The notes under the pieces were generated by a model. It was not told the origin of the DNA. It worked only from the letters and a program-made list of their open reading frames with translations, and ran no database searches. A program made the translations under genes and the position numbers. Positions 7,036 to 15,100 of a DNA stretch of 64,000 nt are shown here, in pieces. The stretch's first letter is position 1. Each line of letters starts with the position of its first letter. The stretch is from R-RK-3 sp031399085 (GTDB lineage: Bacteria; Pseudomonadota; Alphaproteobacteria; Rhizobiales; Rhodomicrobiaceae), in assembly GCA_031399085.1 (NCBI GenBank), contig JANNOQ010000090.1, positions 62,001 through 126,000 on the forward strand, read 5' to 3'.

Positions 7036-8814
7036 ATGAAAGATACCCCTTCCGGCAACGTCGCGGAATATACCGTTTCCGAGCTGGCGATGGCGGTCAA
7101 ACGCACGGTCGAGGACGGTTTCGGCTATGTGCGGCTGCGCGGCGAGATTTCCGGCTTTCGCGGCCAGCATTCCTCCGGCCACGCTTATTTCGCGCTGAAG
7201 GACGACCGCGCCAAGATCGACGCGGTGATCTGGAAGGGCGTGTTCGGCGGTTTGCGCTTCAAGCCCGAGGAGGGCATGGAGGTGATCGCGACGGGCCGCG
7301 TCACCACCTATCCCGGTAAATCGAGCTATCAGATCATCGTCGAGGCGCTGGAGCCGGCCGGCATCGGCGCCTTGATGGCGTTGCTAGAGGAGCGCAAAAA
7401 GCGGCTCGCCGCCGAAGGGCTGTTCGACGAAGCCCGCAAGCGGCCGCTGCCGTTTCTGCCGCGCGTGATCGGCGTCATCACCTCGCCGACCGGCTCCGTC
7501 ATCCGCGACATGCTGCACGGTTTTGCCGAACGCTTTCCGCCGGCCTGCGTGCTGATCTGGCCGGTGCGCGTTCAGGGCGAGACCTGCGCCGCCGAGGTGG
7601 CCGCCGCCGTTGAGGGCTTCAACCGGCTGGGTCCGGACAGCCCGATCGCGCGGCCAGACATTCTCATCGTGGCGCGGGGCGGCGGCAGTCTGGAAGATTT
7701 GTGGGGCTTCAACGACGAGAATCTGGCTCGAGCGGTTGCCGCAAGCTCGATCCCGGTGATCTCCGCCGTCGGGCATGAAACGGACTGGACGCTGATCGAC
7801 TTCGTCGCCGATGCCCGCGCGCCGACGCCCACCAAGGCGGCCGAATGGGCCGTGCCGAAGCACAGCGATCTGATGGCGCGCATGTCCGAGCTGCGCGAGC
7901 GCCAGCGCTATGCCATCGCGCGCGCCATTGAGAGCAACCGCTCGGATTTGCGGGCGGCGGCGCGGGGGCTGCCCAAGCCGCAGGATTTGCTTGGCCTCGC
8001 CCGCCAGCGCTTCGACGGGGCGAACGGGCGCCTGCGGCACGCCTTGCGTGGCTTCGCTTCGGAAAAGCGCAGCCATTTCGAGCGCTGGAAAGGCCGGCTG
8101 GACCTTCGCCTGATCGCGCAGCGCGCCGAACGCTGTCACGAACGGCTCGGCGCGGTGGACCGTGAGATGCGGCAAGTCGTGCGCCGTCTCGTGCAGCAGC
8201 GGCATGTGATTGTTCACACATTATCTGAGCGTCTTCGATATTCTCTTCGAAGCTTTGCGCTGGAGAGGCGCGGAAGGCTGGCGCGCTGGACGGGAAGGCT
8301 CGACATCCGTCTGATAGCGCAGCGCGTTAGGCGTGGTCAGGAACAGCTTGAGGCCATGGACCGTGAAATGCGGCAGGTCGTGCGCCGGCTCGTGCAGCAG
8401 CGGCATGTGCTTCTTGGCCGCCAGGGCGCGCGTTTGCAGCCCGGGTTGCTGCGCCATCCGGCCAGGCGCGCGCGCGAACGGCTCGACCTTCTGCGTGTGC
8501 GCAGCGGTCAATGCCTCATCGCGGCGGTCGATCGGCGGCGTCGCGGCATCGACGCGCTGGCTCAGATGCTGCGCTCGCTCAGCCATAGGAGCGTGCTGGA
8601 TCGCGGCTTTGCTTTGGTGCGCGGCATGGACGGCCGCATGATCCGCCGCGTGATCGAGGCGGAAGTGGAGGGCCGGGTTGAGATGGAATTCGCCGATGGC
8701 CGGGTCGGCGCGGACGTGCGGCAGGGCGCCATGGAAGCCTCGGACGCGGCGGGGCAGGAGCCAGCCACGCCGAAGCCCAAGAAAGTCAAAGATAAGCAAG
8801 GTCAGCTTTTCTAG
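7036..8814 (+). CDS. xseA: Exodeoxyribonuclease VII large subunit with internal duplication
   Basis: Large subunit of exonuclease VII, which degrades single-stranded DNA to oligonucleotides with XseB. It has an N-terminal OB fold (GYVRLRGEISGFRGQHSSGH, then HAYFALKD), the catalytic core (GVITSPTGSVIRDM, ARGGGSLEDLWGFNDE, SAVGHETDWTLIDFVAD) and a helical coiled-coil region, ending in a Lys-rich tail. At 592 residues it is longer than the usual 450-530, because residues 333-399 are repeated as 400-466 (see repeat entry). An upstream in-frame TTG at 7027 would add three residues. The duplicated part lies in the arm that binds XseB, so stoichiometry may differ. xseB is not in the window. Confidence 0.93.
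   Translation: MKDTPSGNVAEYTVSELAMAVKRTVEDGFGYVRLRGEISGFRGQHSSGHAYFALKDDRAKIDAVIWKGVFGGLRFKPEEGMEVIATGRVTTYPGKSSYQIIVEALEPAGIGALMALLEERKKRLAAEGLFDEARKRPLPFLPRVIGVITSPTGSVIRDMLHGFAERFPPACVLIWPVRVQGETCAAEVAAAVEGFNRLGPDSPIARPDILIVARGGGSLEDLWGFNDENLARAVAASSIPVISAVGHETDWTLIDFVADARAPTPTKAAEWAVPKHSDLMARMSELRERQRYAIARAIESNRSDLRAAARGLPKPQDLLGLARQRFDGANGRLRHALRGFASEKRSHFERWKGRLDLRLIAQRAERCHERLGAVDREMRQVVRRLVQQRHVIVHTLSERLRYSLRSFALERRGRLARWTGRLDIRLIAQRVRRGQEQLEAMDREMRQVVRRLVQQRHVLLGRQGARLQPGLLRHPARRARERLDLLRVRSGQCLIAAVDRRRRGIDALAQMLRSLSHRSVLDRGFALVRGMDGRMIRRVIEAEVEGRVEMEFADGRVGADVRQGAMEASDAAGQEPATPKPKKVKDKQGQLF
8032..8433 (+). repeat. Two tandem 201-bp units inside xseA
   Basis: Unit 1 is 8032-8232 and unit 2 is 8233-8433. 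Both encode a 67-residue block ending in the identical MRQVVRRLVQQRHV, with RLDLRLIAQRAERCHERL matched by RLDIRLIAQRVRRGQEQL. Bases near the end of the units are almost identical (8158 onward against 8359 onward), differing mostly at third positions. The frame is kept. This is an ancient-to-intermediate in-frame duplication that lengthens the coiled-coil arm. Confidence 0.9.
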
Positions 8815-8818
8815 AGCC

Positions 8819-8840
8819 GATTTCGTTTCGAACCGAAATC
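8819..8840 (+). terminator. Possible hairpin after xseA
   Basis: GATTTCG and CGAAATC form a 7-bp stem around an 8-base loop just after the xseA stop. No clear T-run follows, so it may be an mRNA-end structure or a small palindromic repeat rather than a full intrinsic terminator. Confidence 0.3.
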
Positions 8841-8976
8841 CGACTGACACTCAAAACCTGGGCACGCAGGCGGGCGAAGCTTCGGCGGCTTGAAAAACAC
8901 GCGACCGAACTTCATCTGTACAACCAAATTCGAATGCCCAATAGTATAGTTGAATCCAAGCTGAGATGTGGTGTGA

Positions 8977-9213
8977 ATGAATCGTTTTGAGCGACAGATC
9001 GGGCAGGCGGGCGAAGCAAAATTACGCTATCTCGACGGCGAGTTTCAAATCCTCTCACCCGGAGGTTTCGTCCGCTGCGCCGTCACCGGTCAGCCCATCG
9101 CGATCGAAAATCTGCGCTATTGGAGCGTCGAATTGCAGGAGCCGTATGCCGACGCCGCCGCGTCATTACAGCGGTTTCTGCAGATTCGCGATCGTCGCGC
9201 GGGGAGAGTTTAA
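8977..9213 (+). CDS. DUF2093 family protein
   Basis: 78-residue protein of unknown function that matches the DUF2093 pattern: LRYLDGEFQILSPGGFVRCA, then TGQPIAIENLRYWSVE. The family commonly sits next to xseA in Hyphomicrobiales, as here 162 bases downstream. No signal peptide, membrane segment or metal-binding cluster is visible; there is one Cys. Cytoplasmic location is likely. Function unknown. Confidence 0.8.
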   Translation: MNRFERQIGQAGEAKLRYLDGEFQILSPGGFVRCAVTGQPIAIENLRYWSVELQEPYADAAASLQRFLQIRDRRAGRV

Positions 9214-9265
9214 AAAAGCGATCATTTTTGGAAACGTCTTGCGCTTCCGCACGACCCGCCTCTAC

Positions 9266-9347
9266 TGTCATTCCCGCGCAAGCGGGAATCCAGTAACGTG
9301 CTGAAATTTCTGTGGAATACTGGATCCCCACTTGCGCGGGAATGACA
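9266..9347. repeat. Paired-palindrome mobile repeat (MITE/REP-like), copy A
   Basis: 82-bp element with about 30-bp imperfect terminal inverted repeats. Each end starts TGTCATTCCCGCG, and each arm is itself a palindrome (TTCCCGC...GCGGGAA). The central spacer is about 20 bp. It lies between the ends of the convergent DUF2093 and msrA genes. Related copies lie at 36544 and 54941 and a half copy at 3729. Such elements are moved in trans, classically by RAYT-type transposases; none is encoded here. Confidence 0.85.
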
Positions 9348-9382
9348 ACTGAATGGGCATATCCAAACGCGCCACTGCATCG

Positions 9383-9973
9383 CTATTTCTTGGTGCCCCA
9401 AACCGCTTCCAGCCGCGCATCCCGCCCGCACCCATAGCGGTAAAACTTATATTTGAGCGGGTTCTTCACATAATAATCCTGATGATAATCTTCGGCGGGA
9501 TAGAACTCCGCGGCCGGCAACACCTGCGTCTCGACAGTCTTGCCAAGCTTATCCGCAATTGCCTTTTTCGACGCCTCGGCTAAGCGCTTTTCCTCGTCAT
9601 TGCTGTAGAAAATCGCCGAACGATAATGCGGCCCCTTGTCGCAAAACTGCCCGGCGGCGTCCAGCGGATCGACATTTGGCCAGAAGATCTCCAACAGCTG
9701 GGCATAGGTGACCTTCGTGGGATCGTACTCCACCTTGATGACCTCGAAATGCCCGGTCTTGCCCGCGGACACCTGCTCATAGGTCGGTTTCGCCTCCGGG
9801 CCGCCCGAATAGCCCGAAATCGTTGAGATAACGCCCGCCGTCTTGTCGTAGGGCGGTTCCATGCACCAAAAACACCCGCCGGCCAGGATCGCGCTCGCGG
9901 TCTGCGGCGATTGCGCCGACGCGGCTCCGGTGATCATCGCGAAGGCGAAAGCGGCGAGCGCAAACAGGCGCAT
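9383..9973 (-). CDS. msrA: Peptide methionine-S-sulfoxide reductase A, exported
   Basis: 196-residue repair enzyme reducing methionine-S-sulfoxide in oxidised proteins. A Sec signal peptide (MRLFALAAFAFAMITGAASA) places it in the periplasm. The catalytic motif GCFWC follows at about residues 33-37, with GYSGG and the family blocks FWPNVDP, QGQFCDKGPHYRSAIF-like and YHQDYYVKNP. It is 36 bases after msrB on the same strand, forming an msrB-msrA operon that repairs both sulfoxide stereoisomers outside the cytoplasm. The electron donor would need to be periplasmic and is not in the window. Confidence 0.93.
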   Translation of the reverse strand: MRLFALAAFAFAMITGAASAQSPQTASAILAGGCFWCMEPPYDKTAGVISTISGYSGGPEAKPTYEQVSAGKTGHFEVIKVEYDPTKVTYAQLLEIFWPNVDPLDAAGQFCDKGPHYRSAIFYSNDEEKRLAEASKKAIADKLGKTVETQVLPAAEFYPAEDYHQDYYVKNPLKYKFYRYGCGRDARLEAVWGTKK

Positions 9974-10009
9974 GGAGTATCCTTTACTTGGCTGGGGCGG
10001 CGCGGCGGT

Positions 10010-10531
10010 TCAGGCGGGGTTCTTGGGTTCGGCGGCGTCGGACGGGAGGAAGGTCATCGCATCGCCATTCATACAATAGCGCAATCCGGTCGGCTTTGGT
10101 CCGTCGTCAAAAACGTGCCCGAGATGCCCACCGCAGCGGCGGCAATGAACTTCGGTGCGCACGATGACGAGAAAGCTGCGGTCTTGGCGCGTGCCGATGG
10201 CATCGTCGAGCGGCTTCCAGAAGCTGGGCCAGCCCGTGCCGCTGTCGTATTTCGTCTCCGAAGAATAGAGCGGCAGGTCGCAGGCCGCGCAATGAAAGGT
10301 TCCCGCACGCTTTTCGCGGTCCAGCGGGCTGGAGAACGGTCGTTCGGTGCCGTGGTCGCGCAGCACGTAATATTGCTTGGGCGTCAGAACCTTGCGCCAC
10401 TCTTCGGGCGTCTTGACGATCTCGAATATCTCGCCGGACTGCGCCGCGCCAGCCGCGCCGAAAGCCTGGAAGGCAAGCGCGGAGGCGGACATCGCGGCCA
10501 AGCCTGCGAAGGCGGTGCGGCGCGTCATCAT
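10010..10531 (-). CDS. msrB: Peptide methionine-R-sulfoxide reductase B, Tat signal
   Basis: 173-residue enzyme reducing methionine-R-sulfoxide. The N-terminus MMTRRTAFAGLAAMSASALA has a twin-arginine motif followed by a hydrophobic stretch, so export folded through Tat is predicted. Structural zinc is bound by CAAC and CRRC, GWPSF shapes the pocket, and the catalytic Cys is in RYCMNG. Either of the first two ATGs could start the protein. It is paired with the Sec-exported msrA. Folding with zinc before export explains the use of Tat. Confidence 0.92.
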   Translation of the reverse strand: MMTRRTAFAGLAAMSASALAFQAFGAAGAAQSGEIFEIVKTPEEWRKVLTPKQYYVLRDHGTERPFSSPLDREKRAGTFHCAACDLPLYSSETKYDSGTGWPSFWKPLDDAIGTRQDRSFLVIVRTEVHCRRCGGHLGHVFDDGPKPTGLRYCMNGDAMTFLPSDAAEPKNPA

Positions 10532-10596
10532 GGCAGTCGTTCCTTATTTGATCTGCCTAAGAATGTGGCGCTGGTGTGGTCAAACGCAAGTCACGA

Positions 10597-11595
10597 TTAC
10601 GTGCCGAGCAGGCCGCGCCGCTTCAAGATTTCGAGACCGATCAGTGTCGTCAGCAAAGCTAAATAGGCGACGACTCCGTGCATCGCCAAGCTTGGCAGCA
10701 GGTACAGCACCATCGCATCGTTGCCGCCGGGGACGAGCGCCCAGGCAAAGCCCATGATCGCGCCACCGATCAGCGCCTGGATCGAGCGCCCGGGATGCGG
10801 CGCGCTGACGACGAAGCGTCCGTGAAAGCGCGCCGCGGCAAAGCCGCCAAGAAACAGCGCCGCTGACCCGACAACGGTTTCCAACGGAAAATTCGGGCTT
10901 AGTCCGCCGATATAGAAGCCTATTCTTTTTACAAACGCGGGATAAATCCATGGCACATCCGTTGCAAACAGGATGCCGCCGATGACGCCCAGGATGGCCG
11001 CCGCGAGCGAGGAACGCCAGCGCGACTGCTTGAGAATGTTGCCGAGGCCGATCCCGGCCCGCCAATGCGCGCGTATTAAGCGTATGAAGACGAAAGCGAG
11101 AAACGCAACGATTGCCAGCCAGAGGGCAATGAGAAAGCCGTTCGGCGCGACAGCAGCCGTCGGCGTCAGCGCGCTTGGCGAGGGCGCAACATGCGTGAAT
11201 TCGGCAATCGTCGCGCCAAGCGCCATGCCTGGAAAGGCAAAGGCGAAGGCGAGGTTTCCGGCGGTCAAGCGCGAGCAAACCCCGAAGACGCACGCCCCGT
11301 TCACATAGCATCCGAGCGCGTACAGCGCGCCGCCGAGCACGGGAAGAAAGCTGATCGGGAATTCCTGGCTCAGCTTGAAGGGCGCGCCGCCATACCATGC
11401 CAGCGGCAGCATCACCGCGAACGCCCAGGCCGACGCCAGCAGCAATCCGCGCAGGCGGCTCCAGCGGCCCGTCCAGGCAATCTGGCGGGCAGCGAGCACC
11501 GAGCACACATTGCCGCGCTGAAGCGCAAATCCCACGATGAATGCGAGCGGCGCCAGCACGGTGAAGATTTGCAGAACCGGCATCATGGCCCCCAC
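10597..11595 (-). CDS. YeeE/YedE family membrane transporter
   Basis: 332-residue polytopic inner-membrane protein, about nine hydrophobic segments. Conserved Cys motifs of the YeeE/YedE family are present: QRGNVCSVL near residue 27, GCYVNGACVFGVCSR near 100 with LTAGN following, and GGNDAMVLY near the C-terminus. Family members such as TsuA import thiosulfate or other sulfur compounds, passing them along Cys residues. It lies 65 bases upstream of msrB on the same strand, so a link with sulfur or methionine metabolism is attractive. The substrate is not proven. Confidence 0.8.
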   Translation of the reverse strand: MGAMMPVLQIFTVLAPLAFIVGFALQRGNVCSVLAARQIAWTGRWSRLRGLLLASAWAFAVMLPLAWYGGAPFKLSQEFPISFLPVLGGALYALGCYVNGACVFGVCSRLTAGNLAFAFAFPGMALGATIAEFTHVAPSPSALTPTAAVAPNGFLIALWLAIVAFLAFVFIRLIRAHWRAGIGLGNILKQSRWRSSLAAAILGVIGGILFATDVPWIYPAFVKRIGFYIGGLSPNFPLETVVGSAALFLGGFAAARFHGRFVVSAPHPGRSIQALIGGAIMGFAWALVPGGNDAMVLYLLPSLAMHGVVAYLALLTTLIGLEILKRRGLLGT

Positions 11596-11671
11596 GCCGC
11601 AACAGCCTAAGATTGCTTAGCTTTTACGCTCGAATTTGCCAATAGGCGAGCGGGTTCGAGAGGACGCTATG

Positions 11672-11688
11672 CCCCAAGCACTTTGGGG
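11672..11688 (-). terminator. Hairpin after lpxK
   Basis: CCCCAA and TTGGGG form a 6-bp stem with a 5-base loop immediately after the lpxK stop codon on the minus strand. There is no clear T-run, so termination is uncertain. Confidence 0.35.
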
Positions 11689-11689
11689 A

Positions 11690-12718
11690 TCAACGGTCCC
11701 GAGCGCGCTTGTTCAGGGTGTTTTGGAGCAGCTCCATGAGGATGGGCTGGCTCGACGCTGCGATCTCGACGGCGATCGGCAGCGGCCGGGACTTGGCCCG
11801 CAGTTCCGAAAGAGCGGGCGCGCCGGTGCCGATCCGCACCCAATCTTTCTCCGTTGTCACGAGCGCCGCGCCGCCTTGGGAGGCTCTGGCAAGCAAGTCC
11901 GCCGCTTCTGCCTCAGTGAAGACGTGATGATCCGGGAAGGGGATCGCTTCGATTACCGGCGCTCCCAGGCTTGCAAGCGTCGAGAAGAATTTGGCCGGCC
12001 GCGCGATGCCGCAAAACGCTAGCACCGGCGTGGATTTGAGCCAGCCAACATCGCCCGACGGCGCGATTTCAGCCCGCAGGACCGCCGCCTTTCCCGCGAG
12101 GTCGAGCAACGGCGGGTGCCCACCGCCGCCAATGGCGATGATCGCATCGGCCCGGCGCAACTGGGCCGCGAGCGGCGCGCGAAGCGGGCCGGCGGGCAGA
12201 ACGCGGCCATTGCCGAGGCCGGCGGCTGCGTCCACTGCGACCAGCGCCAGGGTCTTGAACAGCGACGGGTTCTGAAATCCGTCATCCATGATGATGAGAT
12301 CGGCTGCGGTCGCCTCGATCGCGCGCGCGCCGTCCGGCCGGTTTCGCGCGACAAAGGTCGGCGCGGCGCGGGCCAGCAGCAGCGCCTCGTCGCCGACATC
12401 TGCCGCGTTATCGCTCGCCGCGTCGACCTGGTGCGGGCCTTCGATTTGGCCGCCAAAGCCGCGCGTCAGAAAGGCGGGACTGCCGCCCAAATCCCGCGCC
12501 ATTTGGGCAATGGCGATGGCCAGAGGGGTTTTCCCTCCGCCGCCGACGGTGAAGTTGCCGATGCAGATCACCGGGAGCGCCGAGCGGTAGGGCGCCGCAA
12601 GCGCGAAACGGGCATTGGCCGCCGCGCCATAAGCCCAGGCCGCCGGAGACAACAATGCCGCCTTGAGCCGGTCGGTTGGGTGCGAGCCATACCACCAGCT
12701 TGGCGGCTCAAGGCGCAT
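11690..12718 (-). CDS. lpxK: Tetraacyldisaccharide 4'-kinase
   Basis: 342-residue membrane-associated kinase that phosphorylates the 4' position of the lipid A precursor. The P-loop is the distinctive GNFTVGGGGKTP (residues 54-65), preceded by an N-terminal membrane-contacting helix (SPAAWAYGAAANARF). Later blocks include FLTRGFGG, GDEALLLA and IIMDDGFQNP, all typical of LpxK. The start at 12718 gives MRLEPPSWW, the usual family opening; an ATG at 12736 would add six residues. It overlaps the end of the DUF374-waaA gene by 11 bases, so the two are translationally coupled in one lipid A/Kdo operon. Confidence 0.94.
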   Translation of the reverse strand: MRLEPPSWWYGSHPTDRLKAALLSPAAWAYGAAANARFALAAPYRSALPVICIGNFTVGGGGKTPLAIAIAQMARDLGGSPAFLTRGFGGQIEGPHQVDAASDNAADVGDEALLLARAAPTFVARNRPDGARAIEATAADLIIMDDGFQNPSLFKTLALVAVDAAAGLGNGRVLPAGPLRAPLAAQLRRADAIIAIGGGGHPPLLDLAGKAAVLRAEIAPSGDVGWLKSTPVLAFCGIARPAKFFSTLASLGAPVIEAIPFPDHHVFTEAEAADLLARASQGGAALVTTEKDWVRIGTGAPALSELRAKSRPLPIAVEIAASSQPILMELLQNTLNKRARDR

Positions 12719-14744
12719 AGGCGGGTCCGCCTGCAACCGCCGGGGCCGATTTCGGCGGCAGGAACGGCTCCAGCGCTTCGAGCGTGCGTCCGAGCGCTCC
12801 GCTCAACTCCCTTACGGTGTATTCGGCGCGCGACCGCATCAGATCAAGGCTCGCCGGATCGTCGAACAGAGCGCGCGCCGTTTGAATCAAATCTTCCTGC
12901 GACGTCACGAAGCGGCAGCCGCCCTGTTCTGCAAGCGCTTGATAGACCTCGGGGAAATTGTGCCAATGCGGGCCGGTGATGACGCCGGCGCCGAGCTTGA
13001 CGGCCTCGATGGGGTTATGCCCGCCATGCGGCGCCAGCGAGCCGCCGATAAAGGCCAGCGGCGCAAAAGCGTAGAAAAGCGCCAACTCGCCCACGGTATC
13101 GGCCACGTAGACGCCGGTATCCGCGTTGATCGCTGTGCCGGTCGAGCGTGTTGCGGCGGCAAGACCCTGAGCGGCGAGCATCGCGGCAATGTCAGCGCCG
13201 CGCTCGGGATGACGCGGGACGATCACGGTCAAGAGGCCAGGATAGGCCGCGCTCAAAGCCTTATGCGCTTCGGCAATGAGGTCTTCCTCGCCCGGATGGG
13301 TGCTCGCCGCAAGGAAGACCCGGCGTCCGGCGGCCATGCCCTTGAAACGGGCCAGTTCCGTTAGGTCAATCGGAGGCGGCGGGGAGTCGAATTTGATGTT
13401 CCCGGCGGAAATAACCTTCGGCGCTCCAAGTTTGGCGAGCCGCTTGGCCAGCGCATCACTCTGCGCCAGCACCACCGCGAAGCGCGAAAACAGCGGACGG
13501 CTGAGACCCGGCATTTGCAGCCAGCGCTTGAACGACCGCTCCGACATGCGCGCATTCAGAAGGAACAGCGGGATACGCCGGCGGTCGGCATCCATGATCA
13601 GGTTCGGCCAAATCTCGGACTCGGTGAACAGCGCGATGTCCGGCCGCCAATGATCGAGAAAGCGCCGCACAAAAGCGGGCGAGTCGAGCGGCACGAATTG
13701 GTGGATCGCGCCTTTGGGCAGACGCGCCGCCGCGACTCGCGCTGAGGTCACGGTGACGGTCGTCAGCAAAATGCCCAGATCGGGGCGCTCCCGCCGCAGC
13801 GCTTCGACGAGCGGCAGCACCACATTGGTTTCGCCAACGCTCGCGGCGTGAAACCAGAGCAGCGTGCCCGATGGCCGCAAAGCGCTCGCAATGCCCATGC
13901 GCTCATTCAAACGTTCGGGCACTTCCTTGCCCTGCTGGCCACGGCGGCGCAGGAACAGGCCGGCGGCGGGGTGCATCGCCCGGCTGATCGCGCGGTAGCT
14001 TCTCAGACTCAAACCTGGCGCGAGGCTGCCTCCGGCGCTGACGGGCGTCGCCGCCGCCATATCCGCTCCGGCCAGCTCGTAGGCCCTCCGGGTTGCGTCA
14101 TTGAGACCGTCCTCGACGGCGCGCCGCGCGGCTTCCAGATCGGCCTCGCTCGCCTCGCGTGCTACCGCGATCGGCGGCCCTGAGACCACCGCGATTTTGG
14201 AGAAGGGCAGGTTGAGCGTAAACCGGCTCCAAGTGTTCGCCGTCTTAAAGCGGCTGGTCGCAACCGCTATTGGGACGATCGGACGGCCAGACAGGCTGGC
14301 TAGCGTGACGATCCCGATCCCGGCCTGACGCGCTGGGCCGGGCGGCACATCGGCCGTCATGGCGACCGTCGTCCCCTCATTCAGCGCAGTCAGAGCGGTC
14401 CGCAAGGCGTGCGCCCCGCCGCGATCCTTGCGGCGTTTGCCAGCGCCCGCCCCGCGAATGAGGCCGAGGCCGAAGCGCTTGAGGGCGTGCCCGACGATTT
14501 CGCCGTCGCCGTGGCGCGCGACCATGCAATGGGTGTAAAGCCGTTTGGGATTGACGGCCGGGATCATCAGGAACTGGCCATGCCACATCGCGGCGATGAA
14601 GGGCGCGGTCGCCAGCAGCCGCTGCTCTTGATCGGCAGGCTCCCGGGTGAGGCGCGACGTGCTGTAAACGAGCCTGATATAGCTCGCCGTCAGCGTTCCC
14701 ACCGCCGATAGGAAGGCCTTCGAGCGCGCGAAACGCTTCAGCAT
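12708..14744 (-). CDS. waaA: Fused DUF374 acyltransferase-like domain and Kdo transferase
   Basis: One 678-residue frame that carries two proteins usually encoded separately. Residues 1-235 match DUF374, a lysophospholipid-acyltransferase-like family (APFIAAMWHGQFLMIP, MTADVPPGPARQAG, RPIVPIAVATSR). Residues 244-678 are WaaA/KdtA, which transfers Kdo from CMP-Kdo to lipid IVA at the inner membrane: FHAASVGETNV with the catalytic base Glu305, TESEIWPNL, NARMSERS and the nucleotide-sugar fold HGGHNPIEA. The linker is Ala/Gly-rich. No stop or frame change separates the parts. The neighbours lpxK and DUF4170 fit. Fusion could couple acyl and Kdo modification or merely ensure equal expression. Confidence 0.9.
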   Translation of the reverse strand: MLKRFARSKAFLSAVGTLTASYIRLVYSTSRLTREPADQEQRLLATAPFIAAMWHGQFLMIPAVNPKRLYTHCMVARHGDGEIVGHALKRFGLGLIRGAGAGKRRKDRGGAHALRTALTALNEGTTVAMTADVPPGPARQAGIGIVTLASLSGRPIVPIAVATSRFKTANTWSRFTLNLPFSKIAVVSGPPIAVAREASEADLEAARRAVEDGLNDATRRAYELAGADMAAATPVSAGGSLAPGLSLRSYRAISRAMHPAAGLFLRRRGQQGKEVPERLNERMGIASALRPSGTLLWFHAASVGETNVVLPLVEALRRERPDLGILLTTVTVTSARVAAARLPKGAIHQFVPLDSPAFVRRFLDHWRPDIALFTESEIWPNLIMDADRRRIPLFLLNARMSERSFKRWLQMPGLSRPLFSRFAVVLAQSDALAKRLAKLGAPKVISAGNIKFDSPPPPIDLTELARFKGMAAGRRVFLAASTHPGEEDLIAEAHKALSAAYPGLLTVIVPRHPERGADIAAMLAAQGLAAATRSTGTAINADTGVYVADTVGELALFYAFAPLAFIGGSLAPHGGHNPIEAVKLGAGVITGPHWHNFPEVYQALAEQGGCRFVTSQEDLIQTARALFDDPASLDLMRSRAEYTVRELSGALGRTLEALEPFLPPKSAPAVAGGPAYAP

Positions 14745-14833
14745 CGATCATTCCCTAAACGCAGCGTCGGCGACGCCGCTCAATCGCTTCCCGTCCGGTA
14801 CCTTGGATCGCATTCCGCTAGCTTAACGTTGGC

Positions 14834-15079
14834 CTAAGGCGTCTCATCGCTCGGGTCCAGAAGGCGATGCATGTGGACGATGAAAAAGCGCATTTGCGCA
14901 TTGTCCACCGTCCGGTGCGCCGCGCCCCTCCAGGCATCGTAGGCTTGCTTGTAGTTCGGGTAAATACCGACGATTTCAAGCTTTTCAACGTTCTTAAATT
15001 CAACTCTGTCCAACGTTTTCAATTCGCCGCCGAAGACGAGATGCAGCAGCTGTTTGGGTGCGCTATCCATTCCGGTCAC
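14834..15079 (-). CDS. DUF4170 family protein
   Basis: 81-residue small protein of the DUF4170 family, which regularly neighbours waaA and cysQ in Hyphomicrobiales. Visible features are LLHLVFGGELKTLD, a central IVGIYPNYKQAYDAWRGAA and the C-terminal MRFFIVHMHRLLDP. No signal peptide, no membrane segment. It lies 90 bases upstream of the waaA fusion and 21 bases downstream of cysQ, all on the minus strand, so the genes may be one operon. Function unknown. Confidence 0.82.
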   Translation of the reverse strand: MTGMDSAPKQLLHLVFGGELKTLDRVEFKNVEKLEIVGIYPNYKQAYDAWRGAAHRTVDNAQMRFFIVHMHRLLDPSDETP

Positions 15080-15100
15080 TGTCTCTGCGGCCGCAATCGC

